A program made the position numbers and the translations under genes. From NCBI GenBank assembly GCA_032718865.1, contig JALUTQ010000030.1, positions 1,212,472 to 1,276,471 of the forward strand: DNA of 64,000 nt. The letters run 5' to 3'. Positions within the stretch are counted from its first letter, which is position 1. The number at the start of each line of letters is the position of its first letter. The DNA comes from Tilletia caries (lineage: Eukaryota; Basidiomycota; Exobasidiomycetes; Tilletiales; Tilletiaceae). A model generated the notes under the pieces. The model saw only the letters and a list, made by a program, of their open reading frames with translations. It did not search any database and was not told the origin of the DNA. Below are positions 55,148-64,000 of the stretch, piece after piece.

Positions 55148-55867
55148 TCTTCTTGATTCGGATGGGCTGGGACCTTATGATGGTAGATTGTCGAGGCGGG
55201 AGAGGCGATGTGCGCTGCGCAGGTGAAGGTGAAGGGTCGAGGGTTGTGCACTGGAGTGGTGTGGAAGGATGAACGCGAACTCGGAAGGACCTGCCTGCGT
55301 AGCGCTGATGTTGATAGATGAGTGAAGGAGGGCTTGCAGTGACTTGAGCGAAGCAGAGAAGCGAAGAAGTGAAAAAGTGAAGAGAAGAGTTTGAGCTCGA
55401 AGGACCTGCCTGGAGCGAAGAAAGGGAGGACGGAGTGAACAGAGGGTTTGATGGAAAAGGGAAGATACACTCTCGGGTCCTCTTGGCCTTCTTATATGGA
55501 CTTCCATCTCCAAAGGAACGCGGAGGAAGGAGGTGTACAGCTGGCATGTTTCGATTCGCTGTAAAATTGAGATGAAAAAAGCTGGGGGAGGAGATGAAGA
55601 GAAGAAGGGCGTCAGCCGACAAACAAGAAGAGCGTCGAGTCTGGGCCTGAATTCATACACTTATATACACATGTATGTATGACAGGCGACAGCCGGTGTG
55701 TGGCGTATGCAACGGTATTTTTGCCAGCACAGACGTGTACCGCTGGCACGTTTCGATTCGCTGTAAAATTGAGATGAGGAAAGCAGGGAGGAGACGGAGG
55801 GAAGAATGGCGACAGCCGACAAACAAGAACGTTACACAGGAGTATGAACATTTGAGCTCCCTTGCCT

Positions 55868-56129
55868 TCATCCAGACATTCCAGCGCAGAGGCCAGCGAC
55901 CCAGTAGAGCCCAAGGCCAACTATACATGTCGGTATCGTATCAAACGCCTCTACCTTGGCCTGTAGCTTTTTGCTTTGCCTCCTCGCCGAAGTCAGAGGC
56001 GATCCTCTCACATGCGCTGGTCAAGTAACACTCGTTCTTGGGAAAGCGACGGAGCCAGGAGTGCGTATTGAAAACGTTCTTCCTGTGCTTGGCGCTGGTT
56101 TGAGCCTTGGTGGATAAGGTGAGGACGTT
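55868..56129 (-). pseudogene. Gene B, terminal exon, copy in R5
   Basis: T4 and A5; early stop after AKQK. Confidence 0.45.
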
Positions 56130-56175
56130 CTGGAGGGTTAGGGGATAAGGAGAGGAACAGACCCAGTCAGTGAGC

Positions 56176-57594
56176 GAGCGACATCGTGAAGTATGTCGAG
56201 CGCAAGAGCATTCTCACCGCCAACAGCGGCACCGCAGCCGAGGCCGATTTGCGGCGCAGACGGCTTCTTCCCAAAGAAGGAAGACCTCGCCTTCGTCTTC
56301 GCCGACAAGGCCGCGCGGAAAGGCCTCGCCAGTGCCGAGTTTGCCTTGGGATACTCGTCGGCACCGAGAAGAGCGTCGAGAATGCGAAGAAGTGGTACCG
56401 CAAGGCGGCCAGCCACGGAAACGCCGACGCACAGGAGCGGATCGACGACCTCTCCAAGCCACAGCCGCATGAGCTTAGTCGGACGGACCACCAGGCCCAC
56501 ATGGATGCCAAGCTCGTCCGCAATCGCACCCAGGCCCAGATCAAGTCGGATCATCAAAAAGCGGGCTCGAGCAGCGGCGGCGGCGGCGGACATGGGCCTG
56601 CTGGACACCCGGCTGCCGGTGCGCAGCACAAGCAGGCAGTCGACGTCTCCCGTCGTCAGACCATGAAGATGGTCGATGCGTATACGTCCGTCTCTGGCCG
56701 GCCTGGGCCAGGCATGGCTGCGCCCTGGTCGGAATCCAGTGCGTCTGTGGTTACCAATAACGCAGCAGGGGGGGAATCGGAGGCAGGGTCGACAGGAAGC
56801 TTCGATGCCCAATATGCCCGCGCATCACGTCCTCACCCAGCCTGTATCCTCCTCCGCGTCCTCGACGGTGTCTTCCTCGGTCTCCGTTAGTCAGGGTCAG
56901 CATGGGGCGGGCTATAGTCTGAGCGAGTCGTACCACCACAACCACCAGCCCGTCCCTACTCCAGCTTCGGCAGGGGCAGGCGTAGGCGTAGGGGGGGATG
57001 GTAGGGACGAGTCCTGGTCGGAAGGTGCTTGCGAAGGTGTCGCCTTCGATTCCGGTTCATGCTACCTCGGCCGCAGGTGCCCGGCCTGGGTTCCCACTGT
57101 CGGCATCCGGTGCGCTTCCGGCACTGCCGCAGCCGCAAGGGCAGCAGGGAACAAGACCGAACCACTGAAGGGTCGCGGATCTCAATCCCCTGAACGTAGA
57201 CAGTAACGCGCTTGATTCTGTTGCTTCTAGTTGATGGTGTCTAGATACATAAGCTTGTTCTAGCGGGAGGAAGAGAGTGTGGGTCGAAAAGGGAGGATAT
57301 GATCATGAATGGTTCGAGAAGGGTGGTTGATCATCGATCGACAAGGGCAAAAAGAAAGTGAAGGAGAAGACAAACGTATGAGCAAGGAGGGTTCTGGATG
57401 CCAGACCCTACAACCACCACCACCAGCAGCAGCAGCAGCAGCCTGAGAGGAACAAGGTACCACAGCCACAGCAGCAGCAGCAGCAGCAGCAGGGCGGTCC
57501 TCCCCGTCCGGGTGAGCCTGCGTATAGCACGTTTGCTGAGATGGGCTTTGCGCCTAAACCGAGTGGGGCCGAGAAGGACTGTGTGATTATGTGA
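56176..57594 (+). pseudogene. SKT5/Chs4-like pseudogene, copy in R5
   Basis: 13-bp deletion, HGNAD, G7, solo LTR. Confidence 0.8.
57166..57412 (+). mobile_element. Solo LTR in R5
   Basis: 247 bp, same site as in R1. Confidence 0.85.
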
Positions 57595-59464
57595 AGTGGA
57601 GGAGGCTGGAGGTGGGGTGGGGTGGATTTCTCTCGAGGCCTCGCGCCTCGCCCGGACGTTTCTTTTGTTTGTTTGTTTGTTACATATGTAGATCTTTGGA
57701 AATCATTCCCTTCCATTGGATTCTGATTGTTCGCAATCCTCCTGACTATGTACTTCGGCCTCATCACCTGATACTCACGAGGTGCTCTACGAGCTCACTC
57801 TTGCACCGGTAGCAGACTGAGCTTCACCTGAGGTCCATCATGATTAGGCGGCTCAAACGCTGAAGCTGGTGCGATTGTAAGAAGAATGTCCCTCGGTCCG
57901 AACAGCGATCACCTGCGTTCGACTGCACCGCTGCAGGTGGAGGCGAGTTCCAATCATCAGTATCCGGCTTACAGGCCGTCCGGAGGCGTGTTCGGAAGAT
58001 GTCCCGACGGCCCCATTCGTCAACGAGGAAGGCTAGCTTCATCATCTGGTCCTTGCCAGCGCTCGTGCCGCCACAGGTCGGGTTCGTCGTCGTCCAGCTC
58101 GCCGAACGTTTTTCGGCCGTGGGTACGAGGGAACAATCAGGCGCGGTGTTGTAAGCAGGAGGCCCAGAGGCTATACGGTGCTGAGTGGTTTCCCTTGAGG
58201 CTCTGAAGAAGGAGAACCGAAAACTAAAGACATCCCCACGGCGCCTCGTGCTTCGGATCGAGTCAGTGATCCTTTGCCCCCAGGTAAATGTAAATGTAAT
58301 GCCATGACCGTGATCCCCCTTCCGAAGCTCACCCCTCACAGCGTGGTGTTGCCGTTGGGTGGGATGTCGGAGAACTCGTTTCATACCGACGGAGGCTGGT
58401 ATCTTCGTATACGTCCGCCGATAGTTCAGGTTATTCCGACAAGGATACGGCATGTCGAAAGGAGAGCGGGAGGTCCAGACGGAGGGACAGCCTTGCTGAC
58501 GTTCAGGTAAGGCCGGGGTCCCGGCCTGCGAAATGCGTTGGGGCCCAACGGGACCCGATGATCCCGTACCCGTCGATGTCGCATCATTTCTCGTTGGAAA
58601 GTAGCAAGGCCTGCAGAACGAAGGAACGAGTAATGCGAAAGTCAGAGAGAATGGCCTTCGAAAGAGATTTTCTGACATAAAGTGTGAGAACGGTCAACAA
58701 AGAGGCTTGAAGGAGAAGACCCTGCGCACAGAAGAGAACGTTTACCTGGCGCTTGTTGATGATTTCGATGTGTGCAAGCGACACCAGTAACCAGTAGGAT
58801 CGAAGTAGCGGGGCTCGAAACCTTTCCCTGTTCTGTTCTTGATGCTGAGAGGGTTTCGTTGTGGTTCTTGTTGGTGTTGTTGGGGTTCGAGAGTAGAGAA
58901 TTCTATGGACTGTGAGCGTAGATGTTCAGAACGTGTGACTGAGGAAGCAGGAGTATGGGATGGAAGAGGTGCGATGTGTGATGACCGAGGAGCTTTGGAC
59001 GACCAAGCAAATTATGCAGGAAGGAGAGCTGTGAGCGGTGAGCAAAGAAGGAAATGTCCAGAGCAATTCGGAAGCCGGCGGAATGACAATCGATCTGGTA
59101 AAGGGACGACCGAACGTTGGACAGTTTCGTGTTGGGTCACATCTTTTGACTAATCCTTCCCTCAAAGCTGCCATGCGCCTACAGCATCTGATCCCGTCCC
59201 TAATGGAGCACGCATCGTACTTCACATCACGTTTTTCATTGAGACATCTCTTCGCCAGGTGACACCGTCGAGCCTTGGAGATTTGATTGAGGGGGGGCGG
59301 AAGAGCTCGCCCACACTCTACAAGGACAAATCCCAAAGGTGTTTGGTACAACATTGCGCCGGCTTCGCTGAGAATTCCGGTCGGGCTTGACGAAGAACGT
59401 AGTGAGCGCGCCCGCACTGAGACCGAGATGCAATTCCGCCAGGACGGCAATCGCGGTGAGGACC

Positions 59465-60174
59465 TTAGGCCTCAGGGCTCATCGCTCCCGTCGCCAATGC
59501 TCTGGCGTTCTTCTCGGGCTCTTTGCTCACTACCTGATGATACTCGACGTTGAGCGCGATCGGCTTCGCAGAGTTGATGGAATCGGCTGCCTCGTGTCGT
59601 ACGGGATCTCGATGCGTTTCCGCCGCCGGAGTGGTAGTCACAACCGCACGACGACCGTTCGTCGGTGAAGTACCGGAATCACGATGCTCAAAATGTTTAA
59701 CCAAACGATACCCGCCGTACCCCAACCCCCAACGCCGCAAAGGGCGCCGCAATCACCGCCAAGGGCACCACCAAGGGCGCCGCAATCGCCGCCGCGCCGG
59801 CTGCCCCCGCTATCAGGAGGGCTTTTTTTTTCTTGAATCTTGGTACTAGTGTGTGCGAGGGGGGGACGGGAGATGCACCCCTTCCGGGTAGACTGTTAGC
59901 GATACAGCGTGTCACGTTTGTCAGTACCGATCCCATACCATTCCACATCACATTCCGATCCAATGGACTCACTGCGAGCAGCGGCTCGTTCAACTGGCGG
60001 GGAGTGCGGAGACTCCGGTATTGGTACTCCTATTGGCGGTGCAGCATGTTCCGATAGTCAGTGCCAATCGCATGACCATTTAACATCGTATGCTGACCCA
60101 GTGGACTCACCTTGAACGGAGCGCACCGATACGAGCGCCAGCAGGACCAAAGCAGCAGAATTGAAGATCTTCAT
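59465..60174 (-). pseudogene. Gene A, copy in R6
   Basis: A9 is kept, so the Lys cluster could be encoded, but C7 gives TAG upstream and a shortened tract (C5 on the plus strand near 59727) gives a second shift. Confidence 0.7.
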
Positions 60175-60894
60175 TCTTCTTGATTCGGATGGGCTGGGAC
60201 CTTATGATGGTAGATTGTCGAGGCGGGAGAGGCGATGTGCGCTGCGCAGGTGAAGGTGAAGGGTCGAGGGTTTGTGCACTGGAGTGGTGTGGAAGGATGA
60301 ACGCGAACTCGGAAGGACCTGCCTGCGTAGCGCTGATGTTGATAGATGAGTGAAGGAGGGCTTGCAGTGACTTGAGCGAAGCGGAGAAGCGAAGAAGTGA
60401 AAAAGTGAAGAGAAGAGTTTGAGCTCGAAGGACCTGCCTGGAGCGAAGAAAGGGAGGACGGAGTGGACAGAGGGTTTGATGGAAAAGGGAAGATACACTC
60501 TCGGGTCCTCTTGGCCTTCTTATATGGACTTCCATCTCCAAAGGAACGCGGAGGAAGGAGGTGTACAGCTGGCATGTTTCGATTCGCTGTAAAATTGAGA
60601 TGAAAAAAGCTGGGGGAGGAGATGAAGAGAAGAAGGGCGTCAGCCGACAAACAAGAAGAGCGTCGAGTCTGGGCCTGAATTCATACACTTATATACACAT
60701 GTATGTATGACAGGCGACAGCCGGTGTGTGGCGTATGCAACGGTATTTTGCCAGCACAGACGTGTACCGCTGGCACGTTTCGATTCGCTGTAAAATTGAG
60801 ATGAGGAAAGCAGGGAGGAGACGGAGGGAAGAATGGCGACAGCCGACAAACAAGAACGTTACACAGGAGTATGAACATTTGAGCTCCCTTGCCT

Positions 60895-61156
60895 TCATCC
60901 AGACATTCCAGCGCAGAGGCCAGCGACCCAGTAGAGCCCAAGGCCAACTATACATGTCGGTATCGTATCAAACGCCTCTACCTTGGCCTGTAGCTTTTTG
61001 CTTTGCCTCCTCGCCGAAGTCAGAGGCGATCCTCTCACATGCGCTGGTCAAGTAACACTCGTTCTTGGGAAAGCGACGGAGCCAGGAGTGCGTATTGAAA
61101 ACGTTCTTCCTGTGCTTGGCGCTGGTTTGAGCCTTGGTGGATAAGGTGAGGACGTT
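60895..61156 (-). pseudogene. Gene B, terminal exon, copy in R6
   Basis: T4 and A5; early stop after AKQK. Confidence 0.45.
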
Positions 61157-61202
61157 CTGGAGGGTTAGGGGATAAGGAGAGGAACAGACCCAGTCAGTGA
61201 GC

Positions 61203-62633
61203 GAGCGACATCGTGAAGTATGTCGAGCGCAAGAGCATTCTCACCGCCAACAGCGGCACCGCAGCCGAGGCCGATTTGCGGCGCAGACGGCTTCTTCCCA
61301 AAGAAGGAAGACCTCGCCTTCGTCTTCGTCGACAAGGCCGCGCGGAAAGGCCTCGCCAGTGCCGAGTTTGCCTTGGGATACTACTACGAAGTCGGCGTCG
61401 GCACCGAGAAGAGCGTCGAGAATGCGAAGAAGTGGTACCGCAAGGCGGCCAGCCACAGAAACGCCGACGCACAGGAGCGGATCGACGACCTCTCCAAGCC
61501 ACAGCCGCATGAGCTTAGTCGGACGGACCACCAGGCCCACATGGATGCCAAGCTCGTCCGCAATCGCACCCAGGCCCAGATCAAGTCGGATCATCAAAAA
61601 GCGGGCTCGAGCAGCGGCGGCGGCGGCGGACATGGGCCTGCTGGACACCCGGCTGCCGGTGCGCAGCACAAGCAGGCAGTCGACGTCTCCCGTCGTCAGA
61701 CCATGAAGATGGTCGATGCGTATACGTCCGTCTCTGGCCGGCCTGGGCCAGGCATGGCTGCGCCCTGGTCGGAATCCAGTGCGTCTGTGGTTACCAATAA
61801 CGCAGCAGGGGGGAATCGGAGGCAGGGTCGACAGGAAGCTTCGATGCCCAATATGCCCGCGCATCACGTCCTCACCCAGCCTGTATCCTCCTCCGCGTCC
61901 TCGACGGTGTCTTCCTCGGTCTCCGTTAGTCAGGGTCAGCATGGGGCGGGCTATAGTCTGAGCGAGTCGTACCACCACAACCACCAGCCCGTCCCTACTC
62001 CGGCTTCGGCAGGGGCAGGCGTAGGCGTAGGGGGGGATGGTAGGGACGAGTCCTGGTCGGAAGGTGCTTGCGAAGGTGTCGCCTTCGATTCCGGTTCATG
62101 CTACCTCGGCCGCAGGTGCCCGGCCTGGGTTCCCACTGTCGGCATCCGGTGCGCTTCCGGCACTGCCGCAGCCGCAAGGGCAGCAGGGAACAAGACCGAA
62201 CCACTGAAGGGTCGCGGATCTCAATCCCCTGAACGTAGACAGTAACGCGCTTGATTCTGTTGCTTCTAGTTGATGGTGTCTAGATACATAAGCTTGTTCT
62301 AGCGGGAGGAAGAGAGTGTGGGTCGAAAAGGGAGGATATGATCATGAATGGTTCGAGAAGGGTGGTTGATCATCGATCGACAAGGGCAAAAAGAAAGTGA
62401 AGGAGAAGACAAACGTATGAGCAAGGAGGGTTCTGGATGCCAGACCCTACAACCACCACCACCAGCAGCAGCAGCAGCAGCCTGAGAGGAACAAGGTACC
62501 ACAGCCACAGCAGCAGCAGCAGCAGCAGCAGGGCGGTCCTCCCCGTCCGGGTGAGCCTGCGTATAGCACGTTTGCTGAGATGGGCTTTGCGCCTAAACCG
62601 AGTGGGGCCGAGAAGGACTGTGTGATTATGTGA
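61203..62633 (+). pseudogene. SKT5/Chs4-like pseudogene, copy in R6 (longest open truncated form of the right array)
   Basis: No 13-bp deletion, G6 tract; open for 341 codons (61220-62245), reading into the solo LTR after a shift in a G tract near 62030. The CaaX end is out of frame. Confidence 0.8.
62205..62451 (+). mobile_element. Solo LTR in R6
   Basis: 247 bp, same site as in R1. Confidence 0.85.
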
Positions 62634-63841
62634 AGTGGAGGAGGCTGGAGGTGGGGTGGGGTGGATTTCTCTCGAGGCCTCGCGCCTCGCCCGGACGTTT
62701 CTTTTGTTTGTTTGTTTGTTACATATGTAGATCTTTGGAAATCATTCCCTTCCATTGGATTCTGATTGTTCGCAATCCTCCTGACTATGTACTTCGGCCT
62801 CATCACCTGATACTCACGAGGTGCTCTACGAGCTCACTCTTGCACCGGTAGCAGACTGAGCTTCACCTGAGGTCCATCATGATTAGGCGGCTCAAACGCT
62901 GAAGCTGGTGCGATTGTAAGAAGAATGTCCCTCGGTCCGAACAGCGATCACCTGCGTTCGACTGCACCGCTGCAGGTGGAGGCGAGTTCCAATCATCAGT
63001 ATCCGGCTTACAGGCCGTCCGGAGGCGTGTTCGGAAGATGTCCCGACGGCCCCATTCGTCAACGAGGAAGGCTAGCTTCATCATCTGGTCCTTGCCAGCG
63101 CTCGTGCCGCCACAGGTCGGGTTCGTCGTCGTCCAGCTCGCCGAACGTTTTTCGGCCGTGGGTACGAGGGAACAATCAGGCGCGGTGTTGTAAGCAGGAG
63201 GCCCAGAGGCTATACGGTGCTGAGTGGTTTCCCTTGAGGCTCTGAAGAAGGAGAACCGAAAACTAAAGACATCCCCACGGCGCCTCGTGCTTCGGATCGA
63301 GTCAGTGATCCTTTGCCCCCAGGTAAATGTAAATGTAATGCCATGACCGTGATCCCCCTTCCGAAGCTCACCCCTCACAGCGTGGTGTTGCCGTTGGGTG
63401 GGATGCCGGAGAACTCGTTTCATACCGACGGAGGCTGGTATCTATCGTATACGTGCGCCGATAGTTCAGGTTATTCCGACAAGGATACGGCATGTCGAAA
63501 GGAGAGCGGGAGGTCCAGACTCCAGACGGAGGGACAGCCTTGCTGACGTTCAGGTAAGGCCGGGGTCCCGGCCTGCGAAATGCGTTGGGGCCCAACGGGA
63601 CCCGATGATCCCGTACCCGTCGATGTCGCATCATTTCTCGTTGGAAAGTAGCAAGGCCTGCAGAACGAAGGAACGAGTAATGCGAAAGTCAGAGAGAATG
63701 GCCTTCGAAAGAGATTTTTCTGACATAAAGTGTGAGAACGGTCAACAAAGAGGCTTGAAGGAGAAGACCCTGCGCACAGAAGAGAACGTTTACCTGGCGC
63801 TTGTTGATGATTTCGATGTGTGCAAGCGACACCAGTAACCA

Positions 63842-64000
63842 GTAGGATCGAAGTAGCGGGGCTCGAAACCTTTCCCTGTTCTGTTCTTGATGCTGAGAGG
63901 GTTTCGTTGTGGTTCTTGTTGGTGTTGTTGGGGTTCGAGAGTAGAGAAATTCTATGGACTGTGAGCGTAGATGTTCAGAACGTGTGACTGAGGAAGCAGG
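63842..64000 (+). repeat. Right array, start of unit R7
   Basis: Continues as in R2-R6 (leader-like region, then region D) to the window edge, so the array goes on beyond it. Confidence 0.9.

Larger units (their letters stand above)
53768..58793 (+). repeat. Right array, unit R5 (5026 bp)
   Basis: Last of the four units with the 13-bp deletion. Confidence 0.93.
58794..63841 (+). repeat. Right array, unit R6 (5048 bp)
   Basis: Lacks the 13-bp deletion, like R1 and L1, and has their HRNAD form. Solo LTR present. Confidence 0.93.

Noticed and set aside
33690..64000. CRISPR-like or phage-type repeat array
   Set aside because: Units are 5 kb, gene-bearing and without short spaced repeats; eukaryotic context.

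Overview
The window looks like an accessory, repeat-dominated stretch of a filamentous fungal genome, most likely a basidiomycete. The signs are short GTGAGT...CAG introns of 55-135 bp, a Chs4/Skt5-like chitin synthase regulator ending in a CaaX box, CT-rich leaders, a Ty3/gypsy element, a tyrosine-recombinase (YR) retroelement and a Tc1/mariner element. There are no bacterial operons, rRNA or tRNA genes that I can see. All gene models are hand-made from splice signals and reading frames. || Layout: (1) 1-9602, left array. One partial unit (L0), one full ~4.59 kb unit (L1) and a terminal unit (L2) that carries the only full-length SKT5-like gene. (2) 9603-11874, a Tc1/mariner element and a 936-bp non-autonomous TIR element lying back to back on a shared TA, 114 bp upstream of the SKT5-like start codon. 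(3) 11923-26280, a YR retroelement (Gag, RT-RNase H, tyrosine recombinase) bounded by an imperfect 34-bp inverted repeat. Its leader is interrupted by a Ty3/gypsy element with two 319-bp LTRs and a CACTC target duplication. (4) About 26985-31630, a 4.6-kb palindrome whose arms carry mirror copies of a small Cys/His-rich gene. (5) 31630-33690, no confident gene. (6) 33690-64000, right array: six tandem ~5.03 kb units (R1-R6) and the start of a seventh, in the opposite orientation to the left array. The two arrays therefore form a large head-to-head inverted structure around the transposon-rich centre. || Each array unit holds the same set. There is a 5'-truncated SKT5-like pseudogene. On the opposite strand there is a terminal exon of an unknown gene ('gene B') fused to the SKT5 breakpoint. 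On that same strand lies a three-exon gene for a small secreted or membrane protein ('gene A': signal peptide, Lys cluster, long Ala/Gly/Pro hydrophobic segment). Two further stretches (regions C and D) have coding-like but broken frames. Right units also carry a 246-247 bp solo LTR (TG...CA, ACCAC duplication) inside the SKT5 pseudogene and a duplicated gene A promoter segment. R2-R5 share a 13-bp deletion that R1, R6 and L1 lack, which gives an order to the amplification. Gene A is open in only two of eight copies. Most differences between copies are homopolymer-length changes, and in five copies a C7 instead of C5 tract brings a TAG into frame. Whether these are real or consensus-base errors is the main open question of the window.
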